A stretch of 64,000 nucleotides of DNA from JAHHTP01 sp964587555 (GCA_964587555.1 CAZPLR010000004.1:1-64000); one strand, 5' to 3'. Positions 1 through 7,893 are shown, counted from the stretch's first letter. Translations and numbers: made by a program. Notes: a model not told the origin generated them from the sequence alone.

Positions 1-67
1 CGAACATCTGACGGAATGCCAGACGGCCGATACGGCCAAAGCCATTGATAGCAACTTTAACAGACAT
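1..67 (-). CDS. gapA: glyceraldehyde-3-phosphate dehydrogenase, N-terminal fragment
   Basis: Only the first 22 codons are in the window; the rest lies beyond the left edge. They read MSVKVAINGFGRIGRLAFRQ and onward, the highly conserved NAD-binding start of type I GAPDH with the INGFGRIGR glycine motif. GAPDH makes 1,3-bisphosphoglycerate in cytoplasmic glycolysis. An AGGAGG ribosome binding site lies about 9 bases before the ATG, and a sigma-A promoter is found about 100 bases upstream. The family call is firm because this N-terminus is nearly invariant; which paralogue it is cannot be told. Confidence 0.93.
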   Translation of the reverse strand, partial: MSVKVAINGFGRIGRLAFRQMF

Positions 68-143
68 GGAAAATTACCTCCTGAATTTTGTTAGGCGTAT
101 GCCATTTTTAATGAGCGGCGTACCCGCGCCCATCATTACTTAT

Positions 144-172
144 ATTTTATACCAAAACAAAGGACTTGTCAA
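144..172 (-). promoter_or_regulatory. sigma-A promoter of gapA
   Basis: On the minus strand TTGACA (167-172) is separated by 17 bases from TAAAAT (144-149). A TATAAA overlaps the -10 at a shorter spacing. It leaves a leader of roughly 70 bases before gapA. Confidence 0.7.
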
Positions 173-285
173 GCGAATAACGATAGATTCCGCGCTGAAA
201 GACAAAATTAACGTCTCGTACATAAAAAAGCCTGCCTTCTTTGCAAAAACATGTCCTGTGTGCGCTGCCAAAAGCTTTTCCGCTA

Positions 286-314
286 TTGACTTCTCCTTTG
301 AGTTGCAGTATAAT
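286..314 (+). promoter_or_regulatory. sigma-A promoter of the Ser-Gly protein/glycosyltransferase-like cassette
   Basis: TTGACT (286-291), a 17-base spacer and a perfect TATAAT (309-314). It lies about 50 bases before the start codon at 363 and is divergent from the gapA promoter. Confidence 0.75.
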
Positions 315-362
315 AATAGTAAAAATATAGCACAAATCACCCCAAAAAGGAGGAATTTTTAT

Positions 363-935
363 ATGCACGCTCAGCAAACACAGAATCATTTCCGCCGCTG
401 CGGTTATTTTCAGGTCTATCACGAAAGCTACGATCCCGTCTCCCAGACCCTCCCCCTGCGCCTTTTTTGGAAAGACGAATTATATGATTACGCTAAAGCA
501 CACGCCCTGATCCCGGACTTCTCTTTCCTTATTGTTTCTCCGGACGCTATGAGATTCCTCTCCGCGGGCAATGCCGTTTACCCTGCGTTTCTACAGGTTG
601 ATGCACAGAAACCCGTCTTCTTTTTGAAATCGGATCTCTATTACCTTCCGGTTTCCTGCATCTTCCCTCCCGAAAACGCTGTTCCTTCCGCTGCCGGATC
701 CGGATCAGGTTCAGGTTCCGGATTAGGAATCGGCTCCGGATCAGGTTCAGAGCTTACAAGCGGATCTGGCTCAGGATCGGGTTCCGGTTTGGGATCAGGC
801 TCCGGATTGGCGATCGGCTCTGGATCCAATATGACCTCTATTTTTCCGGATTCCGCCGATTGTCCGGACAACCTCAAGCACTCCGACGGCAGCTATCATG
901 CCGAGGAAGGCGGTTATGGCATATGCCTAATCTGA
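363..935 (+). CDS. hypothetical protein with C-terminal Ser-Gly repeat tract
   Basis: I do not recognise the family. The 190-residue product starts MHAQQTQNHF at an ATG 7-8 bases after a strong AAGGAGGAA site; the frame is open further upstream but has no ribosome site there. Residues 1-110 look like an ordinary soluble fold (aromatic-rich, FWKDELYDYAKAH). Residues about 112-158 are a low-complexity (Gly-Ser)n tract broken by Leu-Gly-Ile and Ala-Ile steps, followed by a short acidic tail. No signal peptide or membrane segment is seen. The last 13 bases overlap the next gene, so the two are probably translated together. The tract could be a flexible linker or a slipped-strand expansion. Confidence 0.7.
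   Translation: MHAQQTQNHFRRCGYFQVYHESYDPVSQTLPLRLFWKDELYDYAKAHALIPDFSFLIVSPDAMRFLSAGNAVYPAFLQVDAQKPVFFLKSDLYYLPVSCIFPPENAVPSAAGSGSGSGSGLGIGSGSGSELTSGSGSGSGSGLGSGSGLAIGSGSNMTSIFPDSADCPDNLKHSDGSYHAEEGGYGICLI
696..829 (+). repeat. degenerate tandem repeat encoding Ser-Gly
   Basis: Imperfect tandem array of short units of the type GGATCAGGTTCCGG, inside the gene at 363-935. Read in sense it gives Gly-Ser repeats. The antisense frame gives Pro-Glu-Pro-Asp repeats, which is a by-product of the unit and not evidence of an antisense gene. Confidence 0.85.
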
Positions 936-1822
936 CCGCGCTGCATGTCAACTGGACTGCGCCTGCCGCCGTCCGCGGCGCAAAGAAATGCCGTATCGAA
1001 GATCACGAGCTTCTCACGACCGTTCTTTCCGCGTTGAATTGGCGGCGCGACAGCGGCAGGATCATCATGGTCGCAGACCGAACGGCGGCAGAGTATTATC
1101 GGAATTTGCAGCTCACCGATCTTTGGGACTCTCTCGACGATACGCTTGACGTTCCGCCTTATGTCAGTCCAATTTCCTACTGGGCAGCCGGAAAATTTTT
1201 TGCTTTGTGGAAATATGCCGCACCAGTTTGCTTAATCGATACCGATTTCATCATTTGGGAAAAGCTTTCGCAGCTGACGGACTTTCCGCTCACCGTTGCG
1301 CATTTCGAGGAGACGGCGAACGATATTTATCCCGACCGCCTTTATTATCAGGGGCTTTCGGCGGATTTTGACCGCTTGGACTGGACGCTTCCAGCCTGCA
1401 ACACCGCTTTCTGCTGTTTTTCCGACGACGCGCTGCGCAGAGCTTATCTGGAATTTGTGTTCAAATTCTTAAAAAGCGCCGTACCCAACGGCAACACGCT
1501 TCAATATATGGTCTGCGTCGAGCAGCGTCTGTTGAGCATGGTCGCGGCGGCGCAGGGGATTGTCCCTCATCCGCTTTTAACCTCTGCCAATTGGCGCTCC
1601 CAAACCGCCTGCACCCATACTTGGGGATATAAGCAGACAATGCGGGCGGATAAGCTGAAGCAGATCCGTTATTGTGTGCGGCTGGCGAGACGCATTACGC
1701 AGGATTACCCCGATTGGGCGGATCGGCTGCGCGCCATTCCGCAATTAGCGCCATATTTTGCGCCGAAGCAGCCGTTTGACCAGCGTGTGCTCCACGAAAA
1801 TTCTGCCGCTACGGGGCAATAA
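923..1822 (+). CDS. glycosyltransferase-like protein (DUF6734-like)
   Basis: 299 residues, starting MPNLTALHVNW; the start overlaps the previous gene by 13 bases and has a GAGGAAGG site about 12 bases upstream. The pattern of an N-terminal beta strand, a 'PISYWAAGKFFALWKYAAPVCLIDTD' type segment around residues 85-110 (quoted in part: FFALWKYAAPVCLIDTDFII) and an Asp-x-Asp pair recalls DUF6734 and other nucleotide-sugar transferase-like proteins, where the DxD binds metal. This match is from memory and is loose. No membrane segment is seen, so it would act in the cytoplasm. Its partner is the Ser-Gly protein directly upstream. Confidence 0.5.
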   Translation: MPNLTALHVNWTAPAAVRGAKKCRIEDHELLTTVLSALNWRRDSGRIIMVADRTAAEYYRNLQLTDLWDSLDDTLDVPPYVSPISYWAAGKFFALWKYAAPVCLIDTDFIIWEKLSQLTDFPLTVAHFEETANDIYPDRLYYQGLSADFDRLDWTLPACNTAFCCFSDDALRRAYLEFVFKFLKSAVPNGNTLQYMVCVEQRLLSMVAAAQGIVPHPLLTSANWRSQTACTHTWGYKQTMRADKLKQIRYCVRLARRITQDYPDWADRLRAIPQLAPYFAPKQPFDQRVLHENSAATGQ

Positions 1823-1899
1823 GGCTTGCCGGTCTTCACATCATCCCACGCTTCCTTTTGCATTTATTTGGCTGCACTCCAGATTTCGATTTTATCCGC

Positions 1900-1928
1900 T
1901 TTACATCTTGATAAAAATAGATTATAAT
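1900..1928 (+). promoter_or_regulatory. sigma-A promoter of the pseudoenzyme pair
   Basis: TTTACA (1900-1905), 17-base spacer, TATAAT (1923-1928), about 58 bases before the ATG at 1986. Confidence 0.75.
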
Positions 1929-1985
1929 AGGGGAAAGAGTGCTTTCCGACAGTAAAGCGACAAATGAAAAGGAAGAAATAAGACC

Positions 1986-3053
1986 ATGATTTGTAATTTT
2001 AACGCCATTGAACAGGATTTTCTGCAAAACACGAAGATTCTTTGCTTTTGCACTGACAAAAACGGAGTTATCACCCATACGGGCAGCGGGATCAAAGCTT
2101 TTTTTCCGTACTCATTTCAGATCGGCCAGACGGCTTGGGACTATTTTGACGTCAAGGATTTCATCGAGGAGATCACGGAAAGGTTTTCCAACGGAGAACA
2201 GGACTATTATCTCACGCCTGAATTTTTGCTGCATGGCAGACGCTTTACGATTTTATGTCTCGCCTGCCGCTGCGACAAGGTCAGCATCCTGCACATCCTG
2301 CGCGCGTCGCTGGTACCGCGCGCGATCACGCCGACCCGCTTACAATACCGCAGCTTGATGGAGCGGTACCGAAGGGAGCGGTTTTTGGAGCTTGACACGC
2401 TTTGCCGCGCCAATAGCGTCGATTCAGCATATCTGAATCGGCTGCGCGCGGTAAACAATACGCTTCAGCGCAGCGAAGCGCTGCTGACCATTTTGGATAA
2501 CCCCAAACAAATCGGGAGCGGTGAGCGTGCCTTAGTGCTTGCTGATCTCTGCCATGCGCTGAACCGCGAATTTTCCCTGCTGCAAAATCAGCTTGCGCGT
2601 AAAATCGTCCTCCAATATCCGGAAAACAAAGATACCATTCGTCTGGACGCGGAGCGTTTTATCGAGGCGCTTGCCTCCGTTGTTTCAATCCACGAGCTTT
2701 ATGCGCCCGCGCTCACCTTGGAGCTGAAGCTGATGCCGAACGACGCGATGCTGCGACTCACTGCGGAAAGCCGGATTACCAAAAGCGAGCTGACCGATGA
2801 TGAGGAGATTCTGCTTGCGGCGCTCAAAAGCATACCGGAGGATTTTGCCGAGCATTACGGCGGCTACAGCTTCTGCCAAGTGGAAAACGGAATGCTGATT
2901 ACCGAGATGGGATTTGCGCCGCTGCAGGACGAGGATATTTTTGCCGATGATACGCAGTTTTTTATGAAAGATGAGGGTTGGATCGATAAGGAGCAGCTTA
3001 TGCGCTGTATACCGCTGCTGCGGCATAGCGGCATAGAAAGGGCGGGAGCATGA
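1986..3053 (+). CDS. PAS-like, degenerate sensor-kinase-like protein
   Basis: 355 residues, no confident family. Residues about 15-60 (LCFCTDKNGVITHTGSGIKAF) resemble the opening strands of a PAS sensor domain, and residues about 150-180 form a helix pair in the place of a dimerisation helix. The phospho-acceptor His and the ATP-binding N, G1 and G2 boxes of a histidine kinase are not visible, so catalysis is unlikely if this is a kinase relative. No membrane segment is present. The start follows an AAAAGGAAG site. Its TGA overlaps the ATG of the next gene by four bases, which suggests coupled translation and a joint role. The fold assignment is inference. Confidence 0.4.
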   Translation: MICNFNAIEQDFLQNTKILCFCTDKNGVITHTGSGIKAFFPYSFQIGQTAWDYFDVKDFIEEITERFSNGEQDYYLTPEFLLHGRRFTILCLACRCDKVSILHILRASLVPRAITPTRLQYRSLMERYRRERFLELDTLCRANSVDSAYLNRLRAVNNTLQRSEALLTILDNPKQIGSGERALVLADLCHALNREFSLLQNQLARKIVLQYPENKDTIRLDAERFIEALASVVSIHELYAPALTLELKLMPNDAMLRLTAESRITKSELTDDEEILLAALKSIPEDFAEHYGGYSFCQVENGMLITEMGFAPLQDEDIFADDTQFFMKDEGWIDKEQLMRCIPLLRHSGIERAGA

Positions 3054-3742
3054 TTTATCTGACGGGCGATACCTATGGCGATATTGAGCGCTTTAAGAAA
3101 TGCAGCGTCCGGCTGAAAAAGGACGACACTGTCATTGTCTGTGGAAACTTCGGCTTTTTCTGTGATCAGGATAAGCTGGCACAAAAGTCTTTGGACTGGC
3201 TTACAAAGCAAAAATATACAGTCGCCTTTCTGCATGGCGCGATCGACGACGTTGAATGGCTGAAATCCTTTCCGCTGATCGACTGGAACGGCGGAAAAGC
3301 GGCGAATATCAGAGAGAATCTTTTTTGGCTGCCGCAGGGCGAGATCTATGAAATCGAAGGAAAGCGGCTTTTCTGCTTTGGCGGAGGCGAGAATTTGGAC
3401 TATCTCGGCGACAACTACAGCGAGGAGTTCTACACTGCCGGCATTCTTTCGGAGGAGTTAAAGCTGTACACACGAAGCAACCTGGCAATGCACGGAAATC
3501 AGGTTGATTTTTATATCACGCATGACGCGCCGTCAAAGCTGCGCACCATCCTGCTCCAGCGCAAAGGGGTGACTAATCCGCTCTGCACTCAGTTCCATCA
3601 GTTTTTGGACACGCTGTGGGAAATCGGGAAATTCTCCGGCTGGTATTTTGGAAAATACCAAATCAACCATAATATTGCGCCGATCTATCATTGCATTTAT
3701 GACACGTTCGTTCCGCTTAATCCAAAAGAGAAAAAACGATAA
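3050..3742 (+). CDS. degenerate metallophosphoesterase (probable pseudoenzyme)
   Basis: 230 residues with the framework of the small clostridial calcineurin-like phosphoesterases: MIYLTGDTYGD at the start, VCGNFGFF near residue 33, a GAIDD segment near 63, THDAPS near 162 and WYFGKYQIN near 200. In active relatives these read DTHG, CGDFGF, GNHE, TH(E/D)xPS and FGxYHID. Here His becomes Tyr, Asp becomes Asn, Asn-His becomes Ala-Ile and the last His becomes Gln, so most metal ligands are gone while the scaffold and the THDAPS motif stay. Hydrolysis is therefore unlikely; a binding or regulatory role is inferred. It overlaps the preceding PAS-like gene by 4 bases. Confidence 0.75.
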   Translation: MIYLTGDTYGDIERFKKCSVRLKKDDTVIVCGNFGFFCDQDKLAQKSLDWLTKQKYTVAFLHGAIDDVEWLKSFPLIDWNGGKAANIRENLFWLPQGEIYEIEGKRLFCFGGGENLDYLGDNYSEEFYTAGILSEELKLYTRSNLAMHGNQVDFYITHDAPSKLRTILLQRKGVTNPLCTQFHQFLDTLWEIGKFSGWYFGKYQINHNIAPIYHCIYDTFVPLNPKEKKR

Positions 3743-3746
3743 GTAA

Positions 3747-3786
3747 AACCGCCGTATGGGTTATCCTCCATACGGCGGTTATTTTA
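3747..3786. terminator. bidirectional intrinsic terminator
   Basis: AACCGCCGTATGG and CCATACGGCGGTT form a 13-bp stem with a 7-base loop, T-rich on the right and A-rich on the left. It serves the convergent genes ending at 3742 and 3779. Confidence 0.85.
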
Positions 3787-4282
3787 TTCGATCCGACAGC
3801 GAAAGCTTTCGCGCAAGCGCATGCGCCTCCTTCGTATCCATCAGCAGAATGACAAGCGTGCTGCCCGGCGAGTGAAGCATCAGCGTACTCAAGTGGCAAA
3901 GCGGGGTCAGCGGGTTATCATACACCTCTGCAACCGTAATCTCCGCCTTGCGTTGATAGCGCGTCTTTTCGACCATGACGCCGGAACGCGAACCGATAAA
4001 GTTCTTGTGATCATATAAGCGGAATCCCACATAGTACATCGGGAAATAAAAGACTGCGTAAAACAAATACACTCCTCCGAGCAAAACCAGCAGGACATAC
4101 CACAAGATCGTGTGCGGCTTTAACCCCCACAGCACCAGTCCGATCAGCAGTGCCGCTGCGCAAAATATAGCCGCTTCCCAAAGGACAAGCACCCGCAGCG
4201 GAAGCCTTTTCGCTTCAGAATCACAAAACACGCTGTCCAAGTCATACTGCACGTCCCTGTTCTTTCCTTCCTGCATTCCCAT
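3779..4282 (-). CDS. membrane protein with PH-like (YdbS/DUF304-type) domain
   Basis: 167 residues. Two membrane helices lie at about residues 32-52 and 60-80, followed by a soluble half of beta-strand character with the segment GSRSGVMVEKTRYQRKAEIT, typical of bacterial PH-like domains that follow two helices. The start chosen is the ATG 8 bases after AGGAGG; a TTG two codons earlier is possible. It is a single gene with terminators on both sides. The function is unknown, and the family call rests on layout and not on a clear motif. Confidence 0.5.
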   Translation of the reverse strand: MGMQEGKNRDVQYDLDSVFCDSEAKRLPLRVLVLWEAAIFCAAALLIGLVLWGLKPHTILWYVLLVLLGGVYLFYAVFYFPMYYVGFRLYDHKNFIGSRSGVMVEKTRYQRKAEITVAEVYDNPLTPLCHLSTLMLHSPGSTLVILLMDTKEAHALARKLSLSDRIK

Positions 4283-4354
4283 CTGCAAAACCTCCTTCGC
4301 TGTGCTAATACAATCATTCTACCTTATTTTTATGGTTTTGTCCAGTATAAAATG

Positions 4355-4392
4355 AAAAAACAGGCGGATTTTTTCTTCCGCCTGTTTTCTTT
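4355..4392. terminator. intrinsic terminator after the 3D-domain protein gene
   Basis: AAAACAGGCGGA and TCCGCCTGTTTT pair as a stem with a T-rich flank. It lies just after the stop at 4420 on the minus strand. Confidence 0.8.
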
Positions 4393-4419
4393 GGGATCGG
4401 ATCCTTCCTGAGCCGCAAA

Positions 4420-5466
4420 TCAGGAAAGAACGTAAACATCAAGATATTTTGCGCCAAACCGCACACTCTCCGCGTAGGTATCAAAAAAGCAGTCAACCAA
4501 AACCTTGCCCTGTACCAGCGCCGTCCCGGTGTCTGCCACACGGCAATAGCCGTAAACATACGAGCCGTCGCTGCTCTTGATATAAAGCCATGTGCCGCGC
4601 GGATATTTGCTTAAATCCATCGCCACACATCCCTCCACCAAGGAGGTGTTCCGCGCCGAATAAGCGGTCGCCTTGCCGGAAACCTTATATCGGTAATTGA
4701 CCGGATTGCCGTTCTCGTCAAACTCCATATTTTCCGGAACATCGTAGTCCGAAACGACACCCTTATCGCTCCCGACTAAGTAAACCTCATCAACAGCTTT
4801 TTTAGTGACCTCTTTCTCCACAAGATTCTTCTCGGTGCATACGCCGTCGACATAAACATAGTCGTAGGTGTAGGTCATAACGCCGTTTTTCCCCGCAACC
4901 GTCTTTACCTTGGCGTTGGCAACTAAGGTAGAGGTGATCTTCGTCTGGGTTTCAAATGGAATCTTTTTCTTTTTCTGAACGGTTCTGTGGGTGACGCGCT
5001 GCACTGTGATCTCGTCGTCTGGATGGACCTCTTCATCAAGCTCCATCGAAACGATATCTTCGCTGCCCAAGGTAATGCCCGCCGCCTTCAGCGCGTCGCG
5101 GACAGTGCCGCACACTACCTCGATCTGCGTCGTTTCTCCGTCCGCTGTGATCGTGACTGGAAATGCTCTTGCAATGGTGATCGTGCCGTGATCGTCTTGA
5201 CCGGCGGAGGAAAAGCTGTAAATATCACTTTTGCTTAACGTGATCTCCTCATCTGCCAGAATGTCGAGCGGAGATTCCTTATCTGTGTATACAACCGCAA
5301 GCTGCGTGACAGAACCGTCATAGACCTCGCTGATGGAATAGCTGTATTGGGTCGCTGTCACACCTGTCAGCGGAAGCGCCGCTGCCAATGCGCCGACCAG
5401 CGCGCAAAACCCAATGACCCGCTTTCGAACCTTTTCGCGTTTGGAATTAGTTTCTTTTCTACTCAT
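4420..5466 (-). CDS. DUF348/G5/3D-domain cell-wall protein (YabE/Rpf-like)
   Basis: 348 residues exported by an N-terminal membrane anchor or signal (about 15-38). Then follow DUF348-type repeats (about 50-145, TVRDALKAAGITLGSEDIV), a G5 domain (about 150-235) and a C-terminal 3D domain (about 258-348). All three signature aspartates of the 3D domain are present in VAMD, ADTG and VDCFF; this fold is shared with MltA-type lytic transglycosylases. The likely role is peptidoglycan cleavage or remodelling outside the cell. The start has a GAGAGGAAAA site. The gene stands alone, with its own strong promoter and a 5' leader of about 190 bases carrying repeated GTAAC motifs. Confidence 0.85.
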   Translation of the reverse strand: MSRKETNSKREKVRKRVIGFCALVGALAAALPLTGVTATQYSYSISEVYDGSVTQLAVVYTDKESPLDILADEEITLSKSDIYSFSSAGQDDHGTITIARAFPVTITADGETTQIEVVCGTVRDALKAAGITLGSEDIVSMELDEEVHPDDEITVQRVTHRTVQKKKKIPFETQTKITSTLVANAKVKTVAGKNGVMTYTYDYVYVDGVCTEKNLVEKEVTKKAVDEVYLVGSDKGVVSDYDVPENMEFDENGNPVNYRYKVSGKATAYSARNTSLVEGCVAMDLSKYPRGTWLYIKSSDGSYVYGYCRVADTGTALVQGKVLVDCFFDTYAESVRFGAKYLDVYVLS

Positions 5467-5597
5467 ATCGTTTTCCTCTCTCGTACATACGGCACGCTAT
5501 ACAAGATTGCTTTACGCCATATGTTTGTCAGATTCTTACCGCTTAGAGCTGTGAGATTTTCTCCTGCGATTAAGTTTTAACCGATGATTGCTGCGCG

Positions 5598-5834
5598 GTA
5601 ACAAATCGTTTCATTCTGTTACGATTTTGGCGGTAGCTGTAACCTTTTGTTACCGGCTTTCTATAGTATATCCCATCAAACCAACTTTGTCAAGCGCAAA
5701 AAAGTGAGTGGATTATGTGCGACATCACGATTTCATCGAGAGAAAACCGTGTTCTCGACCCGCTTTGCGGCGCTGAAAAAACAGAAAAATGGTATTATAT
5801 GGAAAAATAGTTACAGATTCTTGTAACAAGTTAC
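5598..5834. promoter_or_regulatory. cluster of seven GTAAC/GTTAC half-sites around a promoter
   Basis: GTAAC or its complement occurs at 5598, 5618, 5639, 5649, 5810, 5823 and 5830. Three inverted pairs have 15, 5 and 2 bases between arms; the tightest is TTGTAAC-AA-GTTACAA. Four sites lie in the leader of the 3D-protein gene and three lie upstream of its -35. About 0.5 such pentamers would be expected in this length by chance. The binding factor is unknown. The rest of the 400-base interval holds no gene. Confidence 0.5.
5665..5693 (-). promoter_or_regulatory. sigma-A promoter of the 3D-domain protein gene
   Basis: Perfect TTGACA (5688-5693), 17-base spacer and TATACT (5665-5670) on the minus strand. 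Confidence 0.85.
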
Positions 5835-5875
5835 AAATCGGTGTACCTATCCTACAGCCAGAAATTTTTTTGCGA

Positions 5876-6178
5876 TCAGCGCTCCCTTTCCTGCTCGTAC
5901 AAAGCCAAAATCCGCTGAAGCAGCGAGAATTTTTCCGCCGTATCCGTCTGCCGGGCAGGCTGAAAAACCTGCAAAGCCTGTCCGTCGTAAAAACGTTCCA
6001 CGCTGGACGCCGCTGCGGCGTAAAGCGAGGAAACGCCGGTTTTGGCTTCGCCCATAAAGCATAGATAAAGAAAGCCCGCCGCAAGCGCAAGCAAAAGAAG
6101 CGCTGCGGCGAAGCTTTTGCAGAATATAGAATACCGTTGGTGCAGGCGAGCGCGCAAACCGCCAAAAAGGCGTATCAT
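5876..6178 (-). CDS. small single-pass membrane protein downstream of spoIIP
   Basis: 100 residues, start MIRLFGGLRARL after a GGGAGATGA site. One strong hydrophobic segment (about 20-42, AAALLLLALAAGFLYLCFMG) follows a basic N-terminus, so the tail of about 55 residues is probably outside. The gene begins about 40 bases after the spoIIP stop in the same direction and is probably co-transcribed. In Bacillus a small membrane gene (yqxA) also follows spoIIP, but I cannot show that this is its orthologue. A longer frame on the same strand over this region (5725-6165) has no ribosome site. Confidence 0.5.
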   Translation of the reverse strand: MIRLFGGLRARLHQRYSIFCKSFAAALLLLALAAGFLYLCFMGEAKTGVSSLYAAAASSVERFYDGQALQVFQPARQTDTAEKFSLLQRILALYEQERER

Positions 6179-6219
6179 ACCATCATCTCCCACGAATAAA
6201 CTGTCCGTTTTAGGCGAAT

Positions 6220-7776
6220 TTATTCACCGGATTGCGCGATCTCCTCCAAACAAAATTCCGCCAGCGCATTGCCAAGCAGCGTGCCGCTATAAACTGCCTG
6301 CGCGAGCGTATTTGCATTGCTGCCGACCTCGATCAGCAGCGAGCCTGTCGTCAGATCCTGATTATACTTACGGTAGTCAAACAGTAACGGACGGGTCAGC
6401 GTCGGATAAAGCTGCTCCAGCTTTTCCTCAAGCGCGGCGGCAAACGCAAAGTTATCCAAATAATGCGGCATATCCATCGTTCCGTCGTCACAGCCGCTGA
6501 TAATCATCAGCTGCGCGGCTTCCTTTCCGTTTATGGTGGTCGTCGGCGCGATAATTTCACCGTCCGAGCCGATCGCATCCCTGTGAATATCCAGCACAAT
6601 CCGAATACTCGGATACTGCTCCAAATACTTCTTAACCGTTTCAGCGCTGCGCTCGTAGGAACCGGTATAGGACGGATAGTCATGCTGTGTGACGTCATGC
6701 AGCACGCCGATTCCCCTTTCCTGCAATGCCTCTGCGATTGCATCCCCAATCCGCACCATGTTTTGGGTATTATCCCTGGTGCGGAAGCTGAAATCGGTGT
6801 CATAGCTTGCGCTCTGGGCAGAAAGATAGGACTCTGTGGTATGGGTATGCATGATGAGCACCTGCGGCGCGTCGGTATCGGTCAGCGTGAAAGCGACGCC
6901 CGCCTGTGCCGCCTTTTGCAGCTTGCTGTTGGACAGCTCGGTGGCATTTTTCACAAGTCCCTGCGCAAGCGGCAGATAAATTCCGCCCGGCGCAGCGGAA
7001 AAGGTCTGTACGCTGACCACGCCTTCCCCCGACATATTATCAATCGTACCAATCACGCTTTCCTCGCTCTGCGATACCGACTCCGCCCCGTTGAAATCCT
7101 CCTGATTCACCGTTTCCTTGGATGAAGACGCATCGTCAGATTGATCCTCCTGCAAAGGGCCGGAACGCTCAATATCCTCTGTATCCTCTGTATTTTCAGG
7201 CATTTTTTCGCTTTCCTGATCGTGAACGAGGTCTGTGTCCTCTACATTTTCTCCAAACACGGAAAACGCCCTGACAACCGCCGCCGAGAATTTATCAAGC
7301 TGCGGGCAAATCTTTGGATAGGCGATAATCAGCCCGACCAGCAGCGCCGCAGAAAGAATCAAAGAGGGAATACGCCTAACCGAACCTGCGTTTGACGCGG
7401 CCGGCTTTGGCATGATCGGAATGGCTTCACGCGCCTCACCCCCGCCGTATTCTGCGGCCGGACGCGGCGCATCGTCTATTATCTCTCTGGCAGCGTCCGA
7501 CGGAATTTCTTCCTTCAACGCAGTCTTCGGCGCCGTCTTCGGATTCCGCACAATATCGTCCGTTGAAAAAGATGCGGTATGAAACCGATCTCCCGGACGG
7601 CAGATCACGATCGGGCGGCGTTTGGAAACCAAATCCTGCCTCTCCGCGTCAAAACCGCTGTCTTTGATATAAGAGGTTTCCTGCTTGTCCCCGCTCTCCT
7701 CTGGAAAAGGCCGGAGATTTTTCCCGCTGCCAGCCTGATTCTCCACCTCAGTTTTCAAGATTACCATTTCCTGCAT
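6220..7776 (-). CDS. spoIIP: stage II sporulation protein P
   Basis: 518 residues. A cytoplasmic or linker N-terminus of about 135 residues precedes one membrane helix (about 136-153), an acidic low-complexity stretch (about 180-245) and the SpoIIP catalytic domain with MHTHTTESY (about 309-317), VLDIHRDA and LLIEVGSNANT. SpoIIP is an amidase and endopeptidase that works with SpoIID to remove septal peptidoglycan during engulfment. The N-terminal extension is longer than in Bacillus. The start used is the ATG 9 bases after AAAGGA. No gpr gene is adjacent, unlike in many spore formers. Confidence 0.95.
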   Translation of the reverse strand: MQEMVILKTEVENQAGSGKNLRPFPEESGDKQETSYIKDSGFDAERQDLVSKRRPIVICRPGDRFHTASFSTDDIVRNPKTAPKTALKEEIPSDAAREIIDDAPRPAAEYGGGEAREAIPIMPKPAASNAGSVRRIPSLILSAALLVGLIIAYPKICPQLDKFSAAVVRAFSVFGENVEDTDLVHDQESEKMPENTEDTEDIERSGPLQEDQSDDASSSKETVNQEDFNGAESVSQSEESVIGTIDNMSGEGVVSVQTFSAAPGGIYLPLAQGLVKNATELSNSKLQKAAQAGVAFTLTDTDAPQVLIMHTHTTESYLSAQSASYDTDFSFRTRDNTQNMVRIGDAIAEALQERGIGVLHDVTQHDYPSYTGSYERSAETVKKYLEQYPSIRIVLDIHRDAIGSDGEIIAPTTTINGKEAAQLMIISGCDDGTMDMPHYLDNFAFAAALEEKLEQLYPTLTRPLLFDYRKYNQDLTTGSLLIEVGSNANTLAQAVYSGTLLGNALAEFCLEEIAQSGE

Positions 7777-7860
7777 CTTATATCCATCCTTTCTCAACCC
7801 AACAGACGCATATTTGCCGTTTTGCTATTACAGCTTATGCGGAAGGGCGCGGAGCTAGAA

Positions 7861-7893
7861 CAAAAAATGCCGGAAGGAAAACCTTCCGGCAAA
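7861..7893 (-). terminator. intrinsic terminator after mutS2
   Basis: On the minus strand GCCGGAAGG-TTTT-CCTTCCGGC is followed by ATTTTTTG. It separates mutS2 from spoIIP. Confidence 0.9.

Noticed and set aside
641..877. Antisense frame with Pro-Glu-Pro-Asp repeats
   Set aside because: It is the mirror of the Gly-Ser repeat on the plus strand; no ribosome site or similarity supports it.
5467..5700. c-di-AMP (ydaO) riboswitch or WalR operator before the 3D-domain gene
   Set aside because: Such genes often have a ydaO leader, but the conserved aptamer blocks are absent. WalR needs TGTWAH-N5-TGTWAH, and the spacings here are 1, 4 and 7.
5725..6165. 146-codon frame overlapping the small membrane gene after spoIIP
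   Set aside because: The other frame (5876-6178) has a proper ribosome site and a clean membrane helix; this one is Arg/Phe-rich without either.
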